Origin: Rhodococcoides fascians NBRC 12155 = LMG 3623
Lineage (GTDB): Bacteria > Actinomycetota > Actinomycetes > Mycobacteriales > Mycobacteriaceae
Reading direction: 5' to 3'
Length of the DNA stretch: 64,000 bases
Assembly (NCBI RefSeq): GCF_001894785.1
Contig: NZ_BCWW01000001.1
Span: 248,001-312,000, forward strand
Below are positions 1 through 7,840 of the stretch, piece after piece; the first letter of the stretch is position 1, and every line of letters starts with the position of its first letter. The position numbers and the translations under genes were made by a program. The notes beneath the pieces were generated by a model that ran no database searches, was not told the DNA's origin, and worked only from the letters and a program-made list of their open reading frames with translations.

Positions 1-191
1 TCACCGAGATCGTCAACGAATCCGGCGACGGCGGACTCGTCAGCGCCGGTCAGGTGTTCGGCTACGCGGCAGTGATCGGTGTGATCAATGTCGTACTGTT
101 CACCGCACTCACCACGATCGGTGCCTTCATCTACAACCTGTCGTCGGACTTGGTCGGCGGCGTCGAAGTGACGCTGGCAGATCGCGACTGA
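1..191 (+). CDS. DUF3566 membrane protein, C-terminal part
   Basis: The reading frame is open from the left edge (first full codon at base 3) to TGA at 189-191, giving 62 residues. It has one hydrophobic stretch rich in V, I and A, followed by an acidic tail ending VTLADRD. This resembles the end of the DUF3566 membrane protein that follows gyrA in Mycobacteriales, and the downstream tRNA-Ile/tRNA-Ala order fits. The N-terminus lies outside the window. Its role is unknown; in this order it sits among origin-proximal division and topology genes. Confidence 0.75.
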   Translation, partial: TEIVNESGDGGLVSAGQVFGYAAVIGVINVVLFTALTTIGAFIYNLSSDLVGGVEVTLADRD

Positions 192-300
192 CCAGCATGA
201 ACGACTGCCGTATCGGGCCGTTTTGGAAGACAGCGGCCCGATACGGTAATCTCATCCCTCGGTTCGAGGAGAGCAATTCTTCGGCCCGAAGCAGTATCGA

Positions 301-374
301 GGGCCTATAGCTCAGGCGGTTAGAGCGCTTCCCTGATAAGGAAGAGGTCGGAGGTTCAAGTCCTCCTAGGCCCA
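301..374 (+). tRNA. tRNA-Ile (GAT)
   Basis: A full cloverleaf can be drawn. The acceptor arm GGGCCTA pairs with TAGGCCC, and the anticodon stem CTTCC/GGAAG encloses loop CTGATAA with anticodon GAT. The T-loop has GTTCAAGTC. CCA is not complete in the DNA (the end reads CCCACACC), so it would be added after transcription. It sits beside tRNA-Ala, as usual downstream of gyrA in this order. Confidence 0.97.
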
Positions 375-401
375 CACCGAACGAACGAAAAGAGGCAGGA
401 C

Positions 402-512
402 GTGAAAATCCTTCTTCTTGTTGCTTCGGTGGTGATCGCAGTGCTGACAGTATCGAAGGTGCGCTCCACGCGCAGCTCGGAAGGCGTCTGGCACAGCATC
501 TCCACCGGGTGA
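402..512 (+). CDS. DLW-39-like mini-protein (36 aa)
   Basis: GTG start at 402, preceded by a purine-rich ribosome site (GAGGCAGGA), and TGA at 510-512. The product is a hydrophobic helix (MKILLLVASVVIAVLTV) followed by a short basic stretch and a tail ending GVWHSISTG. Size, single N-terminal helix and location between tRNA-Ile and tRNA-Ala match the DLW-39 family of Actinobacteria. The namesake Asp-Leu-Trp near the C-terminus reads Gly-Val-Trp here, so only the Trp is kept. Function is unknown; it is probably a small membrane-associated peptide. Easily missed because of its size. Confidence 0.72.
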   Translation: MKILLLVASVVIAVLTVSKVRSTRSSEGVWHSISTG

Positions 513-564
513 CAATCGCTCGGAGAGAACGTGTAAAGTTCGTGCACGTTCGACAGCAACACCC

Positions 565-637
565 GGGGCCTTAGCTCAGTTGGTAGAGCGCTGCCTTTGC
601 AAGGCAGATGTCAGGAGTTCGAATCTCCTAGGCTCCA
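565..637 (+). tRNA. tRNA-Ala (TGC)
   Basis: Acceptor arm GGGGCCT pairs with AGGCTCC (one G-T pair). Anticodon stem CTGCC/GGCAG encloses TTTGCAA with anticodon TGC. The D-arm has AGCTCAGTTGGTAGAGC and the T-loop GTTCGAATC. A rho-independent terminator follows within 10 bases. Confidence 0.97.
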
Positions 638-642
638 CAATC

Positions 643-675
643 AAAAGGACGTCCATTCCGATGGGCGTCCTTTTT
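643..675 (+). terminator. Terminator of the tRNA-Ala transcript
   Basis: AAAAGGACG pairs with CGTCCTTTT across a 14-base loop, followed by more T. This is a standard intrinsic terminator just after tRNA-Ala; its A-rich left arm could make it bidirectional. Confidence 0.85.
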
Positions 676-682
676 CGTGTCC

Positions 683-734
683 CCCCTCGACTGCCGCTCA
701 CCCCAAGTCCCCTCGACTGCCCCTCACCCCAAGT
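683..734 (+). repeat. Two 26-bp tandem repeats at the edge of repeat element copy 1
   Basis: Units 683-708 and 709-734 are identical except for one G/C change. Each begins CCCCTCGACTGCC and ends CACCCCAAGT. The second unit runs directly into the first bases of the dispersed element at 732. Similar edge repeats occur at copies 3 and 5. Confidence 0.85.
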
Positions 735-786
735 CCACTAGATGTGACATTGACCCCCGAAAAGTCCACCGAACGTGACATCGAGT
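732..786 (+). repeat. Dispersed bipartite repeat element, copy 1
   Basis: Two half-sites (CCACTAGATGTGACATTGA and CCACCGAACGTGACATCGA) are separated by a spacer in which the usual AAAAGG reads AAAAGT. The copy lies between the tRNA-Ala terminator and the desaturase gene. The rest of this gap up to 1055 holds no gene that I can support; it should contain the desaturase promoter. Confidence 0.85.
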
Positions 787-1055
787 CCCGGCGGAGTGTC
801 TGGGATGCATCGACCACTGTTGTGACTCGGACCAACCGCTGTCGAGATCGGTGCCCAGATATCCAGATCATTGTTCGATTCGTTTCGCATCACGTCCGCG
901 GTCCCTAGCGTTCTTCGGGTACAGCAGCGTCGGTTCTCGGATCGACGGGACAGGTCGCGACGGCGCACCGCAGGGGGGTGTGCCGTCGTTCGATCTCGGC
1001 GTCTCGGATCGGTCTTCGGTTCGGGCGTCTCATATTTCTCGGAGGAGCCCCACAG

Positions 1056-2006
1056 ATGACGCGTGTTCTCGATCATGAAGAGCTGTTGACCGAACTCGAC
1101 GGCACGTTGGAAGCCAACCTGAATCGCCATCTGTCGATGGCGAAGGAATGGCATCCGCATGATTACGTGCCGTGGGATCTGGGTCGCAATTTTGCGGCGA
1201 TGGGCGGAGAGGACTGGTCGCTGGAGCAGTCGTCGTTGTCGGAGTTGGCTCGCACAGCGATGATCACCAATCTGTTGACCGAAGACAATCTGCCGTCGTA
1301 CCACCGCGGTCTGGCCGACAACTTCTCGTTGGACGGAGCCTGGGGCACCTGGGTGGGCCGTTGGACCGCGGAGGAGAACCGTCACGGGATCGTGATGCGC
1401 GACTACTTGGTCGTCACACGCGCCGTCGACCCGGTCGAGCTGGAGCGGGCTCGGATGCACCACATGACGGTCGGTGTCGATGCCCCGATGGACGGCTCCA
1501 ACTTCTTGCATTCGGTGGCGTACGTGACGTTCCAGGAGCTCGCAACACGCGTGTCCCACCGCAACACGGGTCTGGCCTGTGGTGACCCGATCGCCGATCG
1601 AATGCTGGCCCGGGTGGCCGCCGACGAGAATTTGCACATGATCTTCTACCGCAACCTCGGCGAGGCGTCGCTCGACCTGGTCCCGGACCAGATGGTGCGT
1701 GCCATCGCCGATGTCGCGACGGACTTTCAGATGCCGGGACTGAACATGCCGAACTTCCGCAAGAACGCCATGATCCTGGCCAAGCACGGGATCTACGATC
1801 TCCGCCAGCATCTGGACGAGGTGCTGATGCCGGTGCTGCGGAAATGGAACATCTTCGAGCGCAACGACTTCAGTGGAGAGGGCGAACGCGATCGCGATCG
1901 TCTGGCCGCATTCGTCCAGGATCTCGAGGCGAAGGCGACGAAGTTCGAGGAATCACGCGATCGCCTGTTGGCGCGGGAGGCAGCGCGGGCCGAGAAAGCG
2001 TCCTGA
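1056..2006 (+). CDS. desA: Acyl-ACP desaturase (ferritin-like, DesA type)
   Basis: 316 residues, usual for soluble actinobacterial stearoyl-ACP-type desaturases. ATG at 1056 is chosen because GGAGGAG lies 9 bases upstream; the frame is open further upstream but without a comparable site. Two ExxH di-iron motifs are visible, E107-N-R-H110 and E191-N-L-H194, in a helical ferritin-like protein. The family inserts a cis double bond into acyl chains carried on ACP, using O2 and electrons from ferredoxin. The gene is alone, with a reverse-oriented gene on neither side, so it is probably monocistronic. The exact paralogue (DesA1, A2 or other) cannot be fixed from sequence alone. Confidence 0.88.
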   Translation: MTRVLDHEELLTELDGTLEANLNRHLSMAKEWHPHDYVPWDLGRNFAAMGGEDWSLEQSSLSELARTAMITNLLTEDNLPSYHRGLADNFSLDGAWGTWVGRWTAEENRHGIVMRDYLVVTRAVDPVELERARMHHMTVGVDAPMDGSNFLHSVAYVTFQELATRVSHRNTGLACGDPIADRMLARVAADENLHMIFYRNLGEASLDLVPDQMVRAIADVATDFQMPGLNMPNFRKNAMILAKHGIYDLRQHLDEVLMPVLRKWNIFERNDFSGEGERDRDRLAAFVQDLEAKATKFEESRDRLLAREAARAEKAS

Positions 2007-2202
2007 CCTGCTACGGAATCGCTGCTGCGGGTCGTGATCGAAGCTCGGAGGTGTTAGAGTCCGGTCACGGGTGGGCTCGATGAGGCGATGGTCGTAGTGC
2101 GTGGGGAGGGCCGATGGTGCCTGGGGGGAATCGCGTGAGCGGTGGTGTCCGGTTCGTTGCGTGCCTCGGTGAGGCGTCACGCGTAGTCGACGGTGTTTGC
2201 TG

Positions 2203-3198
2203 GTGAGCAGATTCAGGTTCGACGAGTCCGGCCGGATGCTGGCGGTATTCGCCGCGGTGACCACGGTTCTATACATCGCGAACGGCATCGCATCGTGGTC
2301 GGACCTGTCCGGTCCGCAGCAGCTTTTCGCCGCGCTCGCAGTGGTTCTGGGGCCGGGGGCGATCGTTGTTCTCGCCCGGGCAGGAGCGCCGAGTCCCAAG
2401 CATGCGGTCGGCACCGCCACCGCTCTGTCGGTGGGCGCGCTTGCCTGTGCATTGGGCAGTAGTAACACGATGCCCGCGTTCTTGATCTGTGTGCAAGCGG
2501 CGATGTTCCTCGGTATGCACATCGGTGCGTTCTGGTCCGAGCGCGACGCTGGAATATGGGTTGCGGTGCTGGCCGTGTCTGCGGTCGTGGGTGCCGCTGT
2601 CGCCCCCTACGGCACGCCCTTCATCAGCTACATTCTGGTCGCCCTGGGCATCGTCGGCGCAACGGAAGTGTTCGGGGTGTTCGCGCGTCGAATGCGGTAT
2701 TCGGCCACTCATGATGCGTTGACGGGCCTGCTCAATCGATTCGGTTTCGAGTCGAAGATCGAGAAGATGTTGCCCGCGTGCGCCGCTCGTGGTCTGACGG
2801 TGAGTCTGGCGGTGCTCGATCTCGACAACTTCAAGGAGATCAACGACGAGTACGGCCACATTGCCGGCGACGTGTTGCTCACTCGCGTCTCGAAGGCGTG
2901 GAAGGGGCAACTGACGAAACGGGATGTTCTGGGCCGGCTCGGCGGAGACGAATTCGTCCTGTTCATGCCAGGGGTTCTCGAGGCCGAAGCCTGGCAGGTC
3001 ATCGACGGCTTGCGTCGATCCCATCGAGCCGAGTGGAGCGTCGGTCTGGCCTGTATGCCTGCCGGCCGCCGATGGGGTGAAATTTACCGCGCCGCAGACG
3101 CAGACCTGTACCGCGCCAAACGGAGTCGTCCCCCGAAGGCGTCTCGCCATACCGAGCCCGGCGACGGACATCGCGGGCCGGTACGCAGAATCGTGTAG
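2203..3198 (+). CDS. Membrane diguanylate cyclase (GGDEF)
   Basis: About 331 residues. The first half has six or so hydrophobic segments forming an integral membrane sensor region with no recognised name. A GGDEF domain follows from about residue 168, with intact LGGDEFVLF and substrate motif DLDNFKEINDEYGH. It should make cyclic di-GMP from two GTP. The inhibitory I-site (RxxD five residues before GGDEF) reads TKRD, so the Arg is missing and product feedback is probably lost. GTG at 2203 is preferred; a TTG at 2197 is the alternative, and neither has a strong ribosome site. A 31-residue basic tail follows the domain. Confidence 0.85.
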   Translation: MSRFRFDESGRMLAVFAAVTTVLYIANGIASWSDLSGPQQLFAALAVVLGPGAIVVLARAGAPSPKHAVGTATALSVGALACALGSSNTMPAFLICVQAAMFLGMHIGAFWSERDAGIWVAVLAVSAVVGAAVAPYGTPFISYILVALGIVGATEVFGVFARRMRYSATHDALTGLLNRFGFESKIEKMLPACAARGLTVSLAVLDLDNFKEINDEYGHIAGDVLLTRVSKAWKGQLTKRDVLGRLGGDEFVLFMPGVLEAEAWQVIDGLRRSHRAEWSVGLACMPAGRRWGEIYRAADADLYRAKRSRPPKASRHTEPGDGHRGPVRRIV

Positions 3199-3218
3199 CG
3201 ATACACCGATGTGCCCGT

Positions 3219-3249
3219 TATCCCCAGATTTCATCCACAGCCTGGGGAT
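3219..3249. promoter_or_regulatory. Near-consensus DnaA boxes and short inverted repeat
   Basis: TTATCCCCA (3219) and TCATCCACA (3231) each differ from TTATCCACA at one base. The arms TATCCCCA and TGGGGATA also form an 8-bp inverted repeat around the second box. The site lies between the GGDEF gene and the hydrolase gene. It could be a DnaA site or a simple hairpin at the end of the GGDEF transcript. Confidence 0.4.
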
Positions 3250-3320
3250 AGATTCCTCTCTGCACCGTCTCGCTGACGTTGACTCGTCGAGTACGACGAC
3301 AACTCTGCGGGGGGATTGCG

Positions 3321-4952
3321 ATGGTCACGCTCGATGACGTCAGATCATGGGACAGTCAGGCGCTGACCGCCGTCTCGAATCGGTTCATGCACAGTTGGCG
3401 TGAATTGACCGCCGTGCACAGCTCACTGCTGGAGACCGTCGTCGACGACGGATGGCAGGGCCCCGCGGCAACGGCATACCGAGATGCCATCGGAGCTCTC
3501 CGTGCGCAGGTGGGGAACTGTGCGACGGAGCTACTGCGGGTAGCGCTGTGCACCGGTCCGGCGGCCATCGACATGGCCGGACTCGTCTCGGCGCTGACCG
3601 CTGTGGAAGCGGACGCCGCGCGCGAGCACTTCGATATCCGACGCGACGGTTCGGTGACCGACGTGCTGACGTCGTATTCGGTTGCGCAGCACGACTTGTC
3701 GTCGACCATTCGCGATCGGCGTCGCCGTTGCACCGAGTTGGCCGAACGCATCACCCAACTGATGCGAGCCGCGACCGCGTTCGACGACGATCTTGCCCGA
3801 CGCCTCGCCGGCGACATCTCACCGGGAAAACTGACCACGGCAGGGGTATCGGTAGTGCCGGTCGACGGGAGCCCGGCCACGAATGCGGCGTTCTGGAGCG
3901 CTCTCTCGCCCGCCGAGCGCACTCGGCTGCTCGTCGAGCACCCGGCTCTCATCGGCAATCTCGACGGATTACCGGGTCGAATTCGGGATTCAGCGAACCG
4001 TCGGGTACTTGCCAGTGAGCGCCTCCGACTGCAGGCTGTGGCGGGTGAACTCGGAAACCAATTGCAGGACAACATTTTCGGAGGATTATTCAGTGATGCT
4101 GACGCCGGCTTGGAACAGACGCGAACACGGTTGAGTTCGCTCGACGCGATCGAGAGCACTCTGGCGCAGGGTGACAGGCAACTGTTGGCGCTCGACAATT
4201 CGACGTATGCGGAGACCACTGCCACGATTGCGATAGGTGACGTCGACACGGCAACACACGTGGCGGTGTTCGTACCCGGCCTCGGCTCGACCGTCCACGG
4301 AGACGCGGTACGTTACGACGGCGACCTGGAAGATCTCAAAACTACTGTGGAGCAGACATTGTCGGAGGATCCGACGCCCACCGTCGCAGCCGTGACGTGG
4401 ATGAACTACCAGGCACCACAGCTGGGATGGGGCCTGCTCGATCCAGATCGGACCGTCGTATCCGATGCAGCAGCGCACGCAGGGGCGACGCGATTGGTGC
4501 CCTTTCTGGAGGGCCTCGACGTGGCCCGGTCGAACGATCCACATCTGTCGGTGCTCGCACACTCGTACGGATCACTGACCGCAGCCGCTGCCCTGCACGA
4601 GAGCACCGGCGTCGACGAGTTCGTGGCCCTCGGATCACCTGGCCTCGGCACCGACAGTGTGACCGACCTACAGGTTCCCGACGGTCACGTTTTCGCGGCG
4701 GAGGCGCGCGGGGACATCGTTGCCGACATCGGTGCCTTCGGTCGCGATCCCGGCACACTCGATGGAGTGACCCAACTGGCGACCGACGAGGGCGACGGGC
4801 GTCCGGGCACGACAGGTCACGGCGACTACCTCACGGACGGTTCGAGCGTCGAACACAACGTCGCGCTGGTCGTCGCCGGCCGGGGTGACGATGCAGAAAG
4901 CAGGCCCCGGCCGGGCCTGTTCGATCTACTACAGAAGCTTCTATACCTGTGA
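3321..4952 (+). CDS. WXG-like/DUF1023 alpha/beta-hydrolase
   Basis: 543 residues. ATG at 3321 follows GCGGGGGGATT. The N-terminal ~170 residues are helical and include a WXG-type turn (W45-Q-G) like ESX/WXG100 proteins. The C-terminal part, from about residue 300, is an alpha/beta-hydrolase of the DUF1023 type, with nucleophile motif AHSYGS (Ser415) and likely catalytic His500 in TGHGDY. The architecture suggests a lipase- or esterase-like enzyme attached to an ESX-like helical hairpin; substrate and secretion are unknown. No classical signal peptide and no clear YxxxD/E export motif were seen. The last 12 bases overlap the end of the convergent cwsA gene. Confidence 0.8.
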   Translation: MVTLDDVRSWDSQALTAVSNRFMHSWRELTAVHSSLLETVVDDGWQGPAATAYRDAIGALRAQVGNCATELLRVALCTGPAAIDMAGLVSALTAVEADAAREHFDIRRDGSVTDVLTSYSVAQHDLSSTIRDRRRRCTELAERITQLMRAATAFDDDLARRLAGDISPGKLTTAGVSVVPVDGSPATNAAFWSALSPAERTRLLVEHPALIGNLDGLPGRIRDSANRRVLASERLRLQAVAGELGNQLQDNIFGGLFSDADAGLEQTRTRLSSLDAIESTLAQGDRQLLALDNSTYAETTATIAIGDVDTATHVAVFVPGLGSTVHGDAVRYDGDLEDLKTTVEQTLSEDPTPTVAAVTWMNYQAPQLGWGLLDPDRTVVSDAAAHAGATRLVPFLEGLDVARSNDPHLSVLAHSYGSLTAAAALHESTGVDEFVALGSPGLGTDSVTDLQVPDGHVFAAEARGDIVADIGAFGRDPGTLDGVTQLATDEGDGRPGTTGHGDYLTDGSSVEHNVALVVAGRGDDAESRPRPGLFDLLQKLLYL

Positions 4953-5330
4953 CGTCGACTCGTCTTCGTAATCGACCAGGCTGGGCGGCGTATCTGCGGG
5001 CGGCGGCACCTCGTGGCGGCGACGGCTGAGGTAGAACACGACACCTCCGACGACGACAGCGGCAGCTCCGAGCGCCAGGACGCGACGCTTGTTTCCCGGT
5101 GTCCGATCAGTCGTGAGAGCTGCCTTGGTCAGATCGGCCCGGGCAATGCGCTCGGCGGTTGCCGCGCGACGCTGCGCAGCCTGCTTACGCGCCAGACCGT
5201 AGCCGCGTTTGGCGAGCAACAGGCCCACTCCGGCAGGGCCCTTGCTCACGACGGAAGCGGCACCGAGCAGCGTCGACGCCGCCGTACCGGTGGAGGAGTG
5301 AACCCGCTCGGTTTTCGTTGTGCTCGTCAT
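4941..5330 (-). CDS. cwsA: Cell wall synthesis protein CwsA
   Basis: 129 residues, between the hydrolase and cyclophilin genes exactly where cwsA lies in mycobacteria (before ppiA). The N-terminal half is Ala/Lys/Arg-rich and helical (ARKQAAQRRAATAERIARA). A single membrane helix follows near the C-terminus (VLALGAAAVVVGGVVFYL), then a proline/acidic tail. In mycobacteria the family member works with CrgA and Wag31 in polar growth and division. The ATG at 5330 is preferred over an upstream in-frame TTG. Identification depends largely on position and topology because the family is poorly conserved. Confidence 0.78.
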   Translation of the reverse strand: MTSTTKTERVHSSTGTAASTLLGAASVVSKGPAGVGLLLAKRGYGLARKQAAQRRAATAERIARADLTKAALTTDRTPGNKRRVLALGAAAVVVGGVVFYLSRRRHEVPPPADTPPSLVDYEDESTSQV

Positions 5331-5412
5331 GCCCACACTGTTCCACAACAGCGCCCCGATCGACCCTCCCGATACACCACCTGTGAACTACCCGGTCGCT
5401 CGAGATGGCACG

Positions 5413-5949
5413 ATGGTGAGCGTGACTTCACCAAACAAGACCCAAACGGCAACGCTGCACACCAACCGCGGCGACATCGTCATCGAACTGTTCGGCAATC
5501 ACGCCCCCAAGACCGTCGCGAACTTCGTCGGTCTCGCGGACGGGTCGAAGGAATACACGACGCAGAACGCGTCGGGTGCCAAGACCGGACCGTTCTACGA
5601 CGGCGCAGTCTTCCACCGCGTCATCGACGGTTTCATGATCCAGGGCGGCGACCCGACCGGAACCGGCACCGGCGGACCGGGCTACAAGTTCGAGGACGAG
5701 TTCCACCCGGAGCTCTCCTTCGACCGCCCGTACCTGCTGGCCATGGCCAACGCAGGCCCCGGCACCAACGGCTCGCAGTTCTTCATCACCACCGGCAAGA
5801 CCCCGCACCTCAACCGCAAGCACAGCATCTTCGGTGAGGTCACCGACGAGGCGTCCAAGAAGGTCGTCGACGCCATCTCGAGCACGCAGGTCGGCCGCGG
5901 CGATCGCCCGGTGGAAGAGGTCGTCATCAACAGCATCACCATCGCCTGA
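5413..5949 (+). CDS. ppiA: Peptidyl-prolyl cis-trans isomerase (cyclophilin)
   Basis: 178 residues, the usual length for the single-domain actinobacterial PpiA. The cyclophilin core is intact: NFVGLADG, FHRVIDGFMIQGGDPTGTG with the catalytic Arg, FEDEFHPEL, ANAGPGTNGSQFFIT and HSIFGEV. It catalyses proline isomerisation and acts as a folding helper, here without a signal peptide and so cytosolic. ATG at 5413 is used; GTG at 5416 is nearly equivalent. It is divergent from cwsA and 24 bases upstream of the rhomboid gene, so the two forward genes may be co-transcribed. Confidence 0.95.
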   Translation: MVSVTSPNKTQTATLHTNRGDIVIELFGNHAPKTVANFVGLADGSKEYTTQNASGAKTGPFYDGAVFHRVIDGFMIQGGDPTGTGTGGPGYKFEDEFHPELSFDRPYLLAMANAGPGTNGSQFFITTGKTPHLNRKHSIFGEVTDEASKKVVDAISSTQVGRGDRPVEEVVINSITIA

Positions 5950-5973
5950 TTCGGTTGTAGAAGGAATTACACG

Positions 5974-6891
5974 ATGACAAACCCCGGCTGGGGTGGCGCG
6001 TACGGCGACCAGCCCAACCCACCCCAGTCGGTGTGCGTCAGACATCCCGATCGCCCGACCGGCCTGGCCTGCTCTCGATGCGGCCGGCCCGCGTGCCCAC
6101 AGTGCCTGCAGCCCGCGGCCGTCGGGCAACACTGTGTCGACTGTGTTCGCGACGGCAACAAGAACGTCCGGACCGCACGTACGGTCGCCGGCGCGCCGAT
6201 GACACGCACCGCCAAGACACCCCTGACCTTCGCGCTGATCGCGATCAACGTCGTGATCTTCGGCATCACCGCCGCTCAATCCGGCGACCTCATGAGCAAT
6301 TTCCGCGGATCCTCGCTGGCCGACGCCTGGGCACTGAACAGTCTGCTGGTCGCGGACGGCGATGTGTGGCGCCTCCTCAGCAGCGGGTTCATCCACATAG
6401 GACCCATTCACCTGCTGGTGAACATGTTCGCCCTCTACATCATCGGCCGAGACGTCGAACTGGTGCTGGGCCGCAGCCGCTATCTCGCCGTCTACTTCCT
6501 GTCGCTGCTCGGTGGCAGTGCATCGGTCATGCTGTTCGAGAACCCTCTCGCAGCCACCGCCGGCGCGTCGGGTGCCGTATTCGGATTGCTCGGTGCGCAG
6601 GCCGTCATTCTGCTGCGACTCAAGCGCTCCCCGACCCCGGTCCTGATCGTGATCGCTCTGAACATCTTCATCAGCATCTCCATCCCCAGCATCTCGCTGT
6701 GGGGCCACATGGGCGGACTGGTCGCCGGAGCGGCAGCCACCGCCGGATTGGTGTTCCTACCCAACCGCAACAGCGCGCAGCCTCGTGCCGGGATATCCCT
6801 CGCCTGGCTCTCCGTGGCCGCAGTAGCCCTGATTGCCCTGGGTACCATCGCGGTCCGAGTCCTCGACCTCCGCGCGCAGATGGGCCTCTGA
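5974..6891 (+). CDS. Rhomboid intramembrane serine protease with N-terminal zinc finger
   Basis: 305 residues. The first 60 form a B-box-like zinc-binding region with C21, H24, C33, C36, C41, C44, H53, C54 and C57. Six to seven membrane helices follow, carrying the rhomboid dyad: Ser199 in GASGAVFG and His245 in WGHMGG, with the helix-2 HLLVNMFAL motif. It should cleave membrane proteins within the bilayer; no substrate can be deduced. The 24-base gap from ppiA suggests co-transcription. Dispersed repeat element copy 2 starts at the base immediately after the stop codon. Confidence 0.92.
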   Translation: MTNPGWGGAYGDQPNPPQSVCVRHPDRPTGLACSRCGRPACPQCLQPAAVGQHCVDCVRDGNKNVRTARTVAGAPMTRTAKTPLTFALIAINVVIFGITAAQSGDLMSNFRGSSLADAWALNSLLVADGDVWRLLSSGFIHIGPIHLLVNMFALYIIGRDVELVLGRSRYLAVYFLSLLGGSASVMLFENPLAATAGASGAVFGLLGAQAVILLRLKRSPTPVLIVIALNIFISISIPSISLWGHMGGLVAGAAATAGLVFLPNRNSAQPRAGISLAWLSVAAVALIALGTIAVRVLDLRAQMGL

Positions 6892-6946
6892 AGTCCACTA
6901 AATGTGCCATTGACCCCCGAAAAGGCCACTGAACGTCACATTGAGT
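6892..6946 (+). repeat. Dispersed bipartite repeat element, copy 2
   Basis: Half-sites CCACTAAATGTGCCATTGA and CCACTGAACGTCACATTGA flank spacer CCCCCGAAAAGG. It fills the convergent gap between the rhomboid gene (stop at 6889-6891) and the PH-domain gene (stop near 6977). Confidence 0.9.
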
Positions 6947-6976
6947 ACCCCGGAGGGGGTCGGGGACGGTGGGCGG

Positions 6977-7417
6977 TCAGTTGTTCGGCGGCACCAGACC
7001 GTAGGTGTCGAGTACCTCGAACACGTCGCGTGGGTCGGCTCCCAGGTCCCACCGACCGAAGATGATGAGTCGATCGTCGTCCTCGTCGGGTGGGCGGACG
7101 TCCAGTTCGAGCATCGGCACTCGTCGTCCCAGTCTCGGGTAGCGGACCACTTTGATTTGGACGATGTCGGCGCGCGAGTACGTACGTGTGCCGGTGAGTC
7201 GTTTCATCACCAGGGAGCCGTCGGGTGTGATGGCGAGTCGGGGGCGTTGTGCGGCCGCGAGGGCTGCCATCACCCAGGTTCCGACGGCGGCGAGTCCGAC
7301 GAGGAAGGTTCCGGCGGCGTCCGAGGAGGCGAGGACGGCACCGATGGCGAGTGCGATACCGCCTGCCACCAGCGCGCCGACGGCTACGGCCGGCGTCGCC
7401 CATCGGTGTTCGTACAC
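6977..7417 (-). CDS. PH-domain membrane protein (Rv0010c-like)
   Basis: About 146 residues from a GTG at 7417, or 161 from an ATG at 7462 that lacks a ribosome site and whose first codons overlap DnaA boxes. Two membrane helices ([19 protein letters not shown] and a second after DAAGTFLV) precede a PH-like beta-rich domain with PRLAITPDG and a conserved FGRWDLGADPRDVFEVL. It matches the small PH-domain protein between ppiA and crgA in mycobacteria. Function is unknown; synteny suggests an envelope or division role. Confidence 0.75.
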   Translation of the reverse strand: MYEHRWATPAVAVGALVAGGIALAIGAVLASSDAAGTFLVGLAAVGTWVMAALAAAQRPRLAITPDGSLVMKRLTGTRTYSRADIVQIKVVRYPRLGRRVPMLELDVRPPDEDDDRLIIFGRWDLGADPRDVFEVLDTYGLVPPNN

Positions 7418-7421
7418 ACCC

Positions 7422-7461
7422 TGTGGATGGTCGGAAAAGTTATCCACAGGGTTTATCCACA
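7422..7461. promoter_or_regulatory. Two perfect DnaA boxes plus one degenerate box
   Basis: TTATCCACA occurs exactly at 7440-7448 and 7453-7461, 13 bases apart. A reverse-oriented degenerate box TGTGGATGG lies at 7422-7430. They sit between crgA and the PH-domain gene, outside the origin itself. Confidence 0.6.
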
Positions 7462-7498
7462 TTGGGGATGAATGACATGGGTGTAACTCGGCCGCCTC

Positions 7499-7762
7499 TC
7501 AGCGCCATCGCATGGTCATGACGAGGCCGACGACCATGAAGCCGAATCCGATGAGGAAGTTGTACGCACCGAGGTTGCCGATGAACGAGATGTCTTCCTG
7601 GGCCAGGTAGTACACGATCAGCCACAGCAGCCCTACCAGCATGAATCCGAGCATCAGGACCACGTACCAGACCGGCGACGGGCCGGCGTTGACCTTTACC
7701 GGCGTGCGGTTGGCCGGGTTGATCGTGTAGTCGTTCTTCTTCCGTACCTTCGACTTCGGCAT
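7499..7762 (-). CDS. crgA: Septation/cell division protein CrgA
   Basis: 87 residues, typical of CrgA. It starts MPKSKVRKKNDYTIN with a basic cytosolic head, then two membrane helices (VWYVVLMLGFMLVGLLWLIV and FLIGFGFMVVGLVMTMRW) joined by a short loop. CrgA is a divisome membrane protein that interacts with FtsZ, FtsI/FtsQ and CwsA in mycobacteria. The ATG at 7762 follows AAGAGGACGCA, a fair ribosome site. Its position between the PH-domain gene and the DUF881 gene is the conserved one. Confidence 0.95.
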   Translation of the reverse strand: MPKSKVRKKNDYTINPANRTPVKVNAGPSPVWYVVLMLGFMLVGLLWLIVYYLAQEDISFIGNLGAYNFLIGFGFMVVGLVMTMRWR

Positions 7763-7807
7763 TGCGTCCTCTTCGTGTTCTTGACGGTCATCGGCGTGCG
7801 CCGTGCC

Positions 7808-7840
7808 TGTGGACAACTGACGGTGACAACCTGTGGATCG
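7808..7840. promoter_or_regulatory. DnaA box upstream of crgA
   Basis: TGTGGACAA at 7808-7816 is the exact reverse complement of TTGTCCACA, the favoured DnaA box of high-GC actinobacteria. A weaker TGTGGATCG follows at 7832. Both are in the divergent gap between crgA and the DUF881 gene. Confidence 0.5.
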
